Positions 7,906-15,095 of a DNA stretch of 64,000 nt are shown one piece after another. Position 1 is the first letter of the stretch. The number at the start of each line of letters is the position of its first letter. Under the pieces are notes generated by a model. The model had not been told where the DNA came from. It did not search any database and saw nothing but the letters and a program-made list of their open reading frames with translations. Source of the stretch: Streptomyces ardesiacus (GTDB lineage: Bacteria > Actinomycetota > Actinomycetes > Streptomycetales > Streptomycetaceae); the NCBI RefSeq assembly GCF_003112575.1, contig NZ_BEWC01000004.1, forward strand, positions 248,001-312,000, read 5' to 3'. The position numbers were made by a program, and so were the translations under genes.

Positions 7906-9147
7906 TCACCAGTCGTGGACGGTGCCGTCGCGGAGGCGGTTCACGGGCAGGTAGGCGGGCTCGTAGGGGAAGCGGGACGCGGCCTCGTCGTCGAGCTCCA
8001 CCCCGAGGCCGGGGGCGTCGCCGGGGTGCAGGAGACCGTCCTCGAAGCGGTAGGAGGTGCGGAACACCTCGAGCGTCTCCGGGGCGTGGCGCATGTACTC
8101 CTGGATGCCGAAGTTGTGCACGGCGAGGTCGAGGTGGAGGGCGGCCGCCATGCCCACGGGCGAGATGTCGGTGGGGCCGTGCATGCCGGACTTGACGCCG
8201 TGGACGGCGGCCATGTCGAGCAGTTTGCGCACGGCGGTGATGCCGCCGGTGTGCGTCACCGCCGAGCGGACGTAGTCGATCAGGCGTTCCTGGAGCAGCG
8301 TGGTGTAGTCGTGGACGGAGTTGAACACCTCGCCGATGGCCAGCGGGGTGGTGGTGTGCTCCCGGATCAGCCGCAGTGCGCGCTGGTCCTCCCCGGGGGT
8401 CGCGTCCTCCAGCCAGAACAGGTCGTAGGGCTCGAGGTCCTTGCCCAGCCGCGCGGCCTGGATGGGCGTCATGCGGTGGTGCCCGTCGTGCAGCAGCGGA
8501 AGCTCGGGGCCGAAGGTGTGCCGTACGGCTTCGAACACGGTGGGCATGTGGCGCAGGTAGGCGCGGGTGTCCCAGGTCTCCTCGGTGGGCCGCGGGTGAG
8601 CGGCGCGGGTACGCCGGGCGGGCTCGTAGTCGTAGCGCTCGCCCTCTCCGGCGGCGGAGGCGGCGACGCCGTACACGGAGTCGAGGCCGGGGATGCCGCT
8701 CTGGATCCGGACGGCACGGAACCCGTCGGCCAGGTGCGCGCGCACGGAGTCGAGCAGCTCGGGTATGTCCCGGCCGGAGGCGTGTCCGTAGGCCAGCGCG
8801 CCCGTGCGGCACGCGCCGCCGAGGAGCTGGTACACCGGCATGCCCGCCGCCTTGCCCTTGATGTCCCACAGGGCGGTGTCCACGGCGGCGACGGCCGCCA
8901 TCGTGACCGGACCCCGGCGCCAGTACGCGCCCCGGTACAGGTACTGCCAGGTGTCCTCGATGGCGTGCGCGTCCCGGCCGAGCAGCAAGGGGGCCACGTG
9001 CTCGCGCAGGTAGGCCTCGACGGCCAGCTCACGACCGTTGAGGGTGGCGTCCCCGAGGCCGGTGAGCCCGTCCTCGGTGGTGATGCGCAGGGTGACGAAG
9101 TTGCGGCCGGGGCTGGTGACGACGACATCGGCAGCGGTGATCTTCAC
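7906..9147 (-). CDS. manD: D-mannonate dehydratase (ManD/RspA subgroup of the enolase superfamily)
   Basis: A 413-residue mandelate racemase/muconate lactonising-type enolase. The ManD fingerprint is visible: an N-terminal capping domain with DGLTGLGDATLNGRE, a barrel with HDGHHR (first metal ligand plus catalytic His), FWLEDATPGEDQ (second ligand) and AIGEVFNS (third ligand), then DYVRSAVTHTGGITA. True ManD enzymes convert D-mannonate to 2-keto-3-deoxy-gluconate. Many subgroup members have weak or no activity on it, so the gene may be a side-activity RspA-like protein. No hexuronate genes are adjacent. Confidence 0.85.
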   Translation of the reverse strand: MKITAADVVVTSPGRNFVTLRITTEDGLTGLGDATLNGRELAVEAYLREHVAPLLLGRDAHAIEDTWQYLYRGAYWRRGPVTMAAVAAVDTALWDIKGKAAGMPVYQLLGGACRTGALAYGHASGRDIPELLDSVRAHLADGFRAVRIQSGIPGLDSVYGVAASAAGEGERYDYEPARRTRAAHPRPTEETWDTRAYLRHMPTVFEAVRHTFGPELPLLHDGHHRMTPIQAARLGKDLEPYDLFWLEDATPGEDQRALRLIREHTTTPLAIGEVFNSVHDYTTLLQERLIDYVRSAVTHTGGITAVRKLLDMAAVHGVKSGMHGPTDISPVGMAAALHLDLAVHNFGIQEYMRHAPETLEVFRTSYRFEDGLLHPGDAPGLGVELDDEAASRFPYEPAYLPVNRLRDGTVHDW

Positions 9148-9216
9148 GTGGGTTTCGTCCTCGGGGGTCTCGGCGACGGTGGTCGGGGCGGCGTGACGCC
9201 CGCCCCGGCCACCCTT

Positions 9217-10005
9217 TTACGCGTCGCCGTCGTCGTCAACGGCCGCCCCTGGTCCCGGCCGCCGGTCCGGCCGCACGAGATAGCGCAGGAGCAGGGTGTC
9301 GTCCTCGGCGACCGCGGAGGCCAGGCGCAGGTCGGTGGGCGGCACGGGCGGGCCGGCGGCGATGCGGCCGGCGGGGCCCGCCGTCAGCAGCGGGGAGACG
9401 GTCAGACGGAGCTCGTCGACCAGCCCGGCGGCGGTCAGCGCCCCGAACAGGTGCGCCCCGCCCTCGCAGTCGATGCGGCGCAGCCCGCGTGAGGTGAGCG
9501 CCGAGACCGCCGCGGCGAGGTCGACCGTGTCCTCTCCGGCGACGACGACGTCCGCTCCGGCGTCCTGCCAGGCCCGCCGGACGGGCGCCGGCGCCGACGC
9601 GCAGGTGAGGACGACGGTGGGGACGCGCGCCCGGGTGATGACGGGGGCGTCGGGGGGCAGGCCCCGTCCGCTGGTCACCACGGCGGTGGGCGGGACGTCG
9701 GCCAGGCCGTGACGGCGCCGGCGGGCGAGGGTGTGCTCGTCGGGGTGGACGCCGCGGAATCCCTCGACCATGGCGGTGGTGGCGCCGATCAGCAGTACGT
9801 CGGCGAGGTCGCTGCCCAGTTGCAGCACCTTGCGGTCGGGCGGGGTGGACAGGGGCCTGGCCAGACCGCCGACCTCCACGGCCCCGTCGGCGCTGGCGAC
9901 GAAGTTGACGGCCAGCCAGGGCTTCCCGGCCGGATAGGTGTAGAGGCGTTCGAGGGCCTCGTCGTCGAGGGGCCGGGCGTGTTCGGCGGGCCAGATCTGG
10001 TGCAT
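9217..10005 (-). CDS. RibD C-terminal / dihydrofolate reductase-fold protein (pyrimidine reductase family)
   Basis: A 262-residue protein with the RibD-C/DHFR-like Rossmann variant. Visible blocks are WLAVNFVASADGAVEVGG, DVLLIGATTAMVEGFR and IDCEGGAHLFGALTAAGLVDEL, the last corresponding to the 'EGG..L...ll..glvDEl' family motif. The ATG at 10005 shares one base with the stop codon of the folP-like gene (TGATG), so the two are translationally coupled. Related proteins reduce 5-amino-6-ribosylamino-uracil phosphate or substitute for dihydrofolate reductase. The pairing with a pterin enzyme suggests a role in pterin or folate reduction, which is inference. Confidence 0.82.
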   Translation of the reverse strand: MHQIWPAEHARPLDDEALERLYTYPAGKPWLAVNFVASADGAVEVGGLARPLSTPPDRKVLQLGSDLADVLLIGATTAMVEGFRGVHPDEHTLARRRRHGLADVPPTAVVTSGRGLPPDAPVITRARVPTVVLTCASAPAPVRRAWQDAGADVVVAGEDTVDLAAAVSALTSRGLRRIDCEGGAHLFGALTAAGLVDELRLTVSPLLTAGPAGRIAAGPPVPPTDLRLASAVAEDDTLLLRYLVRPDRRPGPGAAVDDDGDA

Positions 10006-10880
10006 CAGGCGATCCAGGTGCCGGTGCGGGCGGGGGGACGGCTGCCGTTGATGCCCGCGGCCATCTCGACGGTCTGCCTGGTGGGGCGGACCTGGTGGGC
10101 CCGGAAGACGGCGGCGCCGTCCCGGGCGGCGATGGCCGTGGCCGCCAGGGTGCCGGTGAGCCGGTCCTGGAGTTCCACGTCCAGCATCTCGCCGACGAAG
10201 GTCTTGTTGGACAGGGCCATCAGGACCGGCCATCCGGTCTGTGTGAACTCCCGGACGTTGCGCAGCAGCAGGAGGTGGTCGGCGGTGTTCTTGCCGTAGC
10301 CGGTGGCGTCGATGAGGATGCCTCCCCGGGGCACGCCAGCGGCTTCGGCCCGTTCCGCCAGTGCGACCACGGCGGTACGCACGGCGGCCACCACGTCGGG
10401 GTAGCCGGGGCGGAAGGGTTCGGCGCGGGGTGGGCGGCCGCCGGTGTGCGTGCACACGTAGCCCGCGCGGTGTGCGGCGGCCACCTCGATCAGCTTCGGG
10501 TCGGCGGCGGCCCATGCGTCGTTGAGGATGTCCGCGCCGGCCCGGCAGGCGGCGTCGCCGACTTCGTGGCGCCAGGTGTCGATGCTGATCAGGAGGTCGG
10601 GGTAGCGGTCGCGGGCCCATTCCACCAGCGGGACGACACGGGCGGCTTCCTCGTCGGCCGTGACCTCCTCGCCCGGGCTGGCCGCCACCCCGCCGAGGTC
10701 GATCATGTCGGCCCCCTCGGCGACGGCCCGGGCGACGGCTTCCCGGGCGGCTTCGGCGGCGAAGGTGGCGCCCCGGTCGTAGAAGGAGTCCGGTGTGCGG
10801 TTGACGATCGCCATCACCAGGGGCCGGTCGCTGACGATGCGGCGGCCGCGGAACTCGAGGTCGACTGCTGCGGCTTTCAT
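10005..10880 (-). CDS. folP2: Dihydropteroate synthase homologue of the FolP2 type
   Basis: A 291-residue TIM-barrel pterin-binding protein. The N-terminal motif MAIVNRTPDSFYDRGATF and the stretches ISIDTWRHEV, CTHTGG, ATGYGKNTADHLLLLR and PVLMALSNKTFVGE follow mycobacterial FolP2 closely. They differ from canonical FolP, where one expects DIGGESTRPGA (here IDLGGVAASPGEEV) and a DPGIGFGK loop. Mycobacterial FolP2 is reported to lack normal dihydropteroate synthase activity, so a different pterin or p-aminobenzoate-like substrate is likely. It overlaps the reductase-like gene downstream. An AGGAG lies about 12 nt before the ATG. Confidence 0.83.
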   Translation of the reverse strand: MKAAAVDLEFRGRRIVSDRPLVMAIVNRTPDSFYDRGATFAAEAAREAVARAVAEGADMIDLGGVAASPGEEVTADEEAARVVPLVEWARDRYPDLLISIDTWRHEVGDAACRAGADILNDAWAAADPKLIEVAAAHRAGYVCTHTGGRPPRAEPFRPGYPDVVAAVRTAVVALAERAEAAGVPRGGILIDATGYGKNTADHLLLLRNVREFTQTGWPVLMALSNKTFVGEMLDVELQDRLTGTLAATAIAARDGAAVFRAHQVRPTRQTVEMAAGINGSRPPARTGTWIA

Positions 10881-11114
10881 ACGGTCGTGGCTCCTGTCGT
10901 CGGTCGGGCGGGGCGGGCGCCTTGCCGGTCGGCCGCGCGGACGGTGGTGACCCCGCCGTCACGGCCCCGGCACACCGGGGCGCGGCGGCGGGCACCGACG
11001 ATCAGTATCCGCCGGAGCGGCCCCCGCGTCGTGGTCATGGCCGTTTCCGAGCCGGGCGGCGCCGTTGTCGTTGCCGGTCCGGTCGCTCCGCCTCGCGCAC
11101 GGCGGCGACGCGCT

Positions 11115-11795
11115 TCACGCCCTCTCCCCCGGCGTGCCCTCCCCCGGCGCCCCGTCCTGCGCCGTCCCCGCGCGCCGGAGCCGGTCGGTGCGCCGGGTGA
11201 CGGTGTCGACGCGGTCGGCCAGTTCGGGGTGGTGCGCGCCGAGGTGCTCACGGGCGCCGGAGAGCGGCCCAATGAGACCGGCGGCGTCGTCGCGGCCCAG
11301 TGCCTGGACGAGCGGTGCCCGGGCGTCGGCCGGGAGACCCGTCAGCGCGGTGATCTGACCGGCGAGCTGGCGCAGGTCCGCGGCGTTGCCCCGGGCCCAG
11401 GAGGTGACGGCCCGGTCGGCGGCGCGGCGGTCCCGGGTGGCCTGGACGCGCTCCTCCCCGGTGCTGCCGGGGGCGCCGGGCCGCAGGCGCAGGTACCGGC
11501 GTTCGGCGGCCTGCCGGCTGGCGACGCCGAGCGGGCGGGCCAGGTCGGCCCAGCTCGCCCCCGCCTCGCGGGCGGTTTCGATCAGTCCCGTCTCCCACCC
11601 GGCGAGCTGGTCGCGCACCTCCCGCAGGAGCAGCAGTGCGGCAAGAGCCTGGTCGGAGCTGATCTCGCCGCCGGTCTGCCCGCCCTGCCGCGGGGTCTGG
11701 GCGCCGTGGACGGCCTCCTCGATCGCCGCCAGCGCCGCCTGCGCGGCGAGGAAGGACACGGGACGGGGTGCGGCTTCCCGCGGGTCTTCGGCCAT
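11115..11795 (-). CDS. rheA: RheA-type repressor of the hsp18 gene
   Basis: A 226-residue protein of the family annotated as HSP18 transcriptional regulator. An HTH is visible at about residues 65-100 (AREAGASWADLARPLGVAS, then RQAAERRYLRL). The remainder is helical, with Ala/Leu-rich segments. I chose the ATG at 11795 with GGAGGTGACC directly upstream; a GTG two codons earlier overlaps that ribosome site. It is divergent from the small heat-shock gene. The gap contains TGTCATC-N5-GATGACA, the site described for the thermosensing repressor RheA of S. albus, which supports the same role here. A second dyad close to its own start suggests autoregulation. Confidence 0.78.
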   Translation of the reverse strand: MAEDPREAAPRPVSFLAAQAALAAIEEAVHGAQTPRQGGQTGGEISSDQALAALLLLREVRDQLAGWETGLIETAREAGASWADLARPLGVASRQAAERRYLRLRPGAPGSTGEERVQATRDRRAADRAVTSWARGNAADLRQLAGQITALTGLPADARAPLVQALGRDDAAGLIGPLSGAREHLGAHHPELADRVDTVTRRTDRLRRAGTAQDGAPGEGTPGERA

Positions 11796-11811
11796 GGTCA
11801 CCTCCCGACCG

Positions 11812-11836
11812 TGGCGTCATCCGATTGACGACGCCA
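11812..11836. promoter_or_regulatory. Second RheA-like dyad next to the regulator start
   Basis: TGGCGTCATC and GACGACGCCA flank CGATT. The arms match at 9 of 10 positions and share the GTCATC-N5-GAYGAC core with the main site. Its centre lies 27 bp from that of the main site. It sits just upstream of the regulator's ribosome site, so it fits autoregulation. Confidence 0.5.
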
Positions 11837-11841
11837 GCAGT

Positions 11842-11860
11842 TGTCATCGTTTCGATGACA
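11842..11860. promoter_or_regulatory. RheA operator upstream of hsp18
   Basis: TGTCATCG-TTT-CGATGACA is a perfect dyad and contains the published RheA site TGTCATC-N5-GATGACA exactly. It lies 63 bp before the hsp18 start, in the divergent promoter region. Confidence 0.85.
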
Positions 11861-11922
11861 TGCTACAGAAGAAGCAAGAACCAGCGCATGAGCGGAACTG
11901 CTCGAACTGGAGGTGTTACACG

Positions 11923-12360
11923 ATGCTGATGCGCACCGACCCCTTCCGTGAGCTCGACCGGATCACCCAGCAGTTGCTCCCCGGCACGTCCGGAACCTGG
12001 TCGCGGCCGTCCGCGATGCCCATGGACGCCTACCGCGACGGGGACGTGTACGTGATCGCCCTCGACATCCCCGGTGTCGACCGGGACGCGATCGACATCG
12101 ACGTCGAGCGCAACATGCTGACCGTCCGGGCCGAGCGCCGTCCCGCGGCCGGCGGCGACGCGGTGCAGATGGAACTCGCGGAGCGCTCCTTCGGCGTGTT
12201 CTCACGCCAGGTGATGCTCGCGGACACCCTCGACACCGAACGCATCAGTGCCGACTACGACGCGGGCGTCCTCACCCTGCGCGTCCCGATCGCCGAGCGG
12301 GCCAAGCCGCGCAAGATCTCGATCGGCGCCGGCCCGGACCCCAAGGAGATCTCCGGCTGA
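11923..12360 (+). CDS. hsp18: Small heat-shock protein Hsp18 (Hsp20/alpha-crystallin family)
   Basis: A 145-residue ATP-independent holdase chaperone that keeps heat-unfolded proteins soluble. It begins MLMRTDPFRELDRITQQLL, typical of Streptomyces Hsp18. The alpha-crystallin domain covers roughly residues 30-130 (YVIALDIPGVD, then NMLTVRAERR) and holds the signature GVLTLRVP near the end. GGAGGTGTTACACG precedes the ATG at 11923. Regulation is visible: the RheA site at 11842-11860 lies in the promoter, so expression should be low at normal temperature and released by heat. Confidence 0.93.
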   Translation: MLMRTDPFRELDRITQQLLPGTSGTWSRPSAMPMDAYRDGDVYVIALDIPGVDRDAIDIDVERNMLTVRAERRPAAGGDAVQMELAERSFGVFSRQVMLADTLDTERISADYDAGVLTLRVPIAERAKPRKISIGAGPDPKEISG

Positions 12361-12515
12361 GCCGGGGACCGTGTCCCCCGGCGGGCGGAGGGCGGCAGGT
12401 CCACGCACCTCCCGTCCTCCGCCCGCCGAGGAGACGAGACGGGGACGTGTGTTCCCGCAGTCAGCCGGCCGACCAGGCCCTCACCACCCCGCATCCCAGA
12501 AAGGCGCCCTTCACC

Positions 12516-12956
12516 GTGCAGTCCAAGGCGGCGCCGGCGACGGTTCCCACCGAGCCGGCCATGTCGTACGTCCAGATGCTGGAGCAGGTCCGTTACCACG
12601 GCGCCTATCCCACCCGGGAGCGGGCCGAGGAGGTCGTCTCCACCGTTCTGGCCGCCCTCGGCCGTCGCATCACCGGAGAGGAACGCGTCGAACTGGCCGC
12701 CCGTCTCCCGCGTGAGGCGGCGCGGATCTTCGCCGCCCAGATCCCGGAAACCGACCCGATGACCGGCTGGGGCTTCGTCAGGGACCTCGCCACCCGCACC
12801 GGCGGCACCCTCGCCACCACGCGCTGGGACGTCGGCTCGGTCCTGGGCGTCGTCGCCCGCCTCGCCGGCCCGGTCCTGCTCGACCGCATCCTGGCCCACC
12901 TGCCCTCCGGCTACGCGATCCTCTTCGGCCGGGCGGAACTCACCCAGGCGGCCTGA
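12516..12956 (+). CDS. DUF2267 domain protein
   Basis: A 146-residue helical protein of unknown function (DUF2267). It carries the typical opening MSYVQMLEQVRYHGAYPTRERAE (given here in parts: MSYVQMLEQVRY, GAYPTRERAE), then LGRRITGEERVELAARLPREA and a hydrophobic helical C-terminal half. I chose the GTG at 12516, with AGAAAGG about 8 nt upstream. The ATG at 12561 is the alternative and gives the minimal domain. DUF2267 proteins often lie near stress and chaperone genes in actinomycetes, which fits the position behind hsp18, 155 bp downstream. No biochemical role is known. Confidence 0.78.
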   Translation: MQSKAAPATVPTEPAMSYVQMLEQVRYHGAYPTRERAEEVVSTVLAALGRRITGEERVELAARLPREAARIFAAQIPETDPMTGWGFVRDLATRTGGTLATTRWDVGSVLGVVARLAGPVLLDRILAHLPSGYAILFGRAELTQAA

Positions 12957-13245
12957 CCTCCGCCGCGCTCCCGGCGCGCCGGCCCGCGGACACCGCACGG
13001 GCCGGCGCGCCGCCGAGGGCGATGGCGGCCCCCACCGGGGTGCGCGGCCCACGCCGTGCGCGACGAGATCCGGCGAACCGGCCAAGATCAACTGATCGGC
13101 GCAACCACGAATCGTTTCGCCGGGTGAACGGTGCGGACGACGGCCGAACCGGCCGCCGGGAGCTGTGAGTCTGGGCGTCGTACCGACGACGGATCGACGG
13201 GCACGGGCACTCCGGACCGGCGATCCCCGACCGCCAGGAGTTCCC
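12957..13245. other. Intergenic region, no gene seen
   Basis: This stretch separates DUF2267 from the secreted small protein. It is somewhat less GC-biased around 13085-13125 (AAGATCAACTGATCGGC), where a promoter for the downstream secreted-protein gene may lie. I see no coding signal on either strand. Confidence 0.4.
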
Positions 13246-13533
13246 TTGTCTCTTCGTCGCCTCGTCACCAGCGCCTTCGCCTCGCTCTCGCTGGCCCTCG
13301 CCTCCGTGGGCGCCCTCGCCCTGAGCGCCGGTCCGGCCGCCGCGAATCCCTGCGGCTTCTACGAGACGTCCTCCGACGCCTACTACAACCACTGCACCTC
13401 GGACGGCTCGCACATCGTCATCGAGATCGACGACTGGGGGCCCAACAGCGAGCGGTGCGTGGGCCCCGGCGTGACCTGGATCGGCTCCGCCTCCGACATC
13501 GACGGCGCCTGGTACACCGGCCGCACCTGCTGA
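13246..13533 (+). CDS. Small secreted cysteine-containing protein (DUF6355-like)
   Basis: A 95-residue precursor with a Sec signal peptide: a basic start SLRRL, a hydrophobic core of Ala/Leu, and a cleavage site after GPAAA. The mature part is about 60 residues with four cysteines (NPCGFYE, NHCTSD, ERCVGPG and the C-terminal RTC), so two disulfides are likely. It resembles the DUF6355 family, sometimes labelled as natural-product associated, but no function is established. The TTG at 13246 is chosen for CAGGAG 5 nt upstream and because the signal peptide starts there. It may be expressed together with the Endo H gene that follows. Confidence 0.72.
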   Translation: MSLRRLVTSAFASLSLALASVGALALSAGPAAANPCGFYETSSDAYYNHCTSDGSHIVIEIDDWGPNSERCVGPGVTWIGSASDIDGAWYTGRTC

Positions 13534-13624
13534 GCCGGGAGGGCCGCCGTGCGGGGAAGAGGTGAAGAATTCCGGCACGGCCCCGGGCCCGGGTTCCCTC
13601 GTGGGAAGACTGGAAGCACCAGCT

Positions 13625-13650
13625 CGGCGCCCCGAACAGGCGGGGCGCCG
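13625..13650. other. Perfect 10-bp-stem hairpin in the leader of the Endo H gene
   Basis: CGGCGCCCCG and CGGGGCGCCG pair perfectly around a 6-nt loop (13635-13640). The hairpin lies 91 nt after the small-protein stop and ends 10 nt before the GGGAGG ribosome site of the Endo H gene. It could end the first transcript, protect the 3' end, or control translation of the second gene. Confidence 0.6.
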
Positions 13651-13674
13651 AACCGCGTTGGGAGGCCATCACCC

Positions 13675-14592
13675 ATGTTCACCCCGATACGGAGAAGAGC
13701 GCGGAGGGCGGCGCTCGCGCTCTCGGCCGCCGCGGCCCTCGTCCTGGGCACCACCGCGGCGAACGGCGCACCGGCGGACCCGGCCCCCGCGAAGCAGGGG
13801 CCGACCTCGGTGGCCTACGTCGAGGTCAACAACAACAGCATGCTCAACGTCGGCAAGTACACCCTGGCGAACGGGGGCGGCAACGTCTTCGACGTCGCCG
13901 TGATCTTCGCGGCGAACATCAACTACGACACCGGCACGCAGACGGCGTACCTGCACTTCAACGAGAACGTGCAGCGCGTCCTCGACAACGTTGCCACCCA
14001 GGTACGGCCCTTGCAGCGGAAGGGCATCAAGGTCCTCCTCTCGGTGCTCGGCAACCACCAGGGCGCCGGTTTCGCCAACTTCACCTCCCAGCAGGCCGCT
14101 TCGGCGTTCGCGAAGCAACTCTCGGACGCGGTGGCCGAGTACGGCCTCGACGGCGTCGACTTCGACGACGAATACGCCGAGTACGGCACCAACGGCACCG
14201 CCCAGCCCAACGACAGCTCGTTCGTGCACCTGGTGACGGCACTGCGCGCGAACATGCCGGACAAGGTCATCAGCCTCTACAACATCGGCCCGGCCGCCGC
14301 ACGCCTGTCCTACGGCGGTGTCGACGTCTCCTCCGCGTTCGACTACGCCTGGAACCCGTACTACGGCACCTGGCAGGTACCCGGTGTCGCGCTGCCCAAG
14401 TCGAAGCTGTCGCCGGCGGCCGTCGAGATCGGCCGGACCTCCCCGGCCACGGCGGCCGGCCTCGCCCGGCGCACCGTCGACGAGGGGTACGGCGTCTACC
14501 TGACGTACAACCTCGACGGCAGCGACCGCAGTGCCGACGTCTCGGCGTTCACCAGGGAGCTGTACGGCAGCGAGGCCGTCCACACGCCGTAG
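13675..14592 (+). CDS. Secreted endo-beta-N-acetylglucosaminidase H (GH18)
   Basis: A 305-residue precursor nearly identical in pattern to Streptomyces plicatus Endo H. The enzyme cuts between the two core GlcNAc residues of high-mannose N-glycans. It has a signal peptide (twin arginines in TPIRRRARRAAL, an Ala-rich core, a site after ANGAPA), then QGPTSVAYVEVNNNSMLN. The catalytic GH18 motif DGVDFDDEYAEYG holds the assisting Asp and the proton-donor Glu. The C-terminus ends in TRELYGSEAV. The ATG at 13675 follows GGGAGG. It is secreted and probably scavenges glycans from fungal or plant glycoproteins. Confidence 0.95.
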   Translation: MFTPIRRRARRAALALSAAAALVLGTTAANGAPADPAPAKQGPTSVAYVEVNNNSMLNVGKYTLANGGGNVFDVAVIFAANINYDTGTQTAYLHFNENVQRVLDNVATQVRPLQRKGIKVLLSVLGNHQGAGFANFTSQQAASAFAKQLSDAVAEYGLDGVDFDDEYAEYGTNGTAQPNDSSFVHLVTALRANMPDKVISLYNIGPAAARLSYGGVDVSSAFDYAWNPYYGTWQVPGVALPKSKLSPAAVEIGRTSPATAAGLARRTVDEGYGVYLTYNLDGSDRSADVSAFTRELYGSEAVHTP

Positions 14593-14613
14593 GGGTGCGG
14601 GCACCGGGGTCCC

Positions 14614-14858
14614 TCACGGACCCGCGGGTCCGGCGGCCGCGCCGGGGGCGGGCGCCGGGCCCCACGGCGCCTCCAGTGCGGCGCGCAGCGCGGTGACCGG
14701 GTCCCGGCCGATCCGCTCGGCGAGGGTCTCCTCCAGCCGCTGCAGGACGAGGCCCGCCTCCCGGTGCGCGCGCCGTCCCTCCGAGGGCCGCCGGATCAGC
14801 CCCCGCCGGGCGGGGTCGGGGTCGGGGGCCTGCTCCAGCAGTCCGATGCGAGCCGCGT
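14614..14858 (-). pseudogene. C-terminal remnant of a MarR-family regulator
   Basis: The minus strand encodes ARIGLLEQAPDPDPARRGL, then RPSEGRRAHREAGLVLQRLEE and IGRDPVTALRAALEAPWG. This matches the wing and C-terminal dimerisation helices of MarR proteins (compare 'GLVER..DP.DRRA.lv..T..GRR'). No recognition helix or N-terminal half is found upstream in any frame; that sequence now reads as promoter and leader DNA of the monooxygenase. The gene has probably lost its 5' half by deletion. In related species a MarR gene is often found beside such flavin monooxygenases. Confidence 0.6.
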
Positions 14859-14987
14859 CCCCGGAGGAGCCGGCCCCGCCCGACCGTGTCCGGGGCCGGC
14901 GGCCGGAGCCGGAAAAGGAATGGACCGCCCGAGCCGCCCGCCTGTAGCGTGCGGTGGACCGTGACACCGCCCGAGGAGGTGAGACCC

Positions 14988-15041
14988 GTGAACGCTGTAT
15001 CGACATGGGTGCTCCCCCTTCCGGTCATGGCCGGCGACTGA
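14988..15041 (+). CDS. Short upstream ORF (17 codons) before the monooxygenase
   Basis: A GTG at 14988 with a very strong Shine-Dalgarno (GAGGAGGT at 14973-14980, 7 nt spacing) opens a 17-codon frame encoding MNAVSTWVLPLPVMAGD. It ends 54 nt before the ATG of the monooxygenase at 15096. The ribosome site is stronger than that of the main gene, so the frame is likely translated. It may be a leader peptide controlling the downstream gene, or a start region left over from another gene. It has no recognised relatives. Confidence 0.45.
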   Translation: MNAVSTWVLPLPVMAGD

Positions 15042-15095
15042 CCCAGGTGTCGCCGGGAGCGCCTCGACCACAAGGCACTCCCGAAGGGCACCACC

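Noticed and set aside
15042..15095. Search for the rifamycin-associated element in front of the Rox-like gene.
   Set aside because: The 19-bp GGGGCTTGCGGCAAGGCCC-type palindrome is not present in the leader, so rifamycin induction by that route is not supported.
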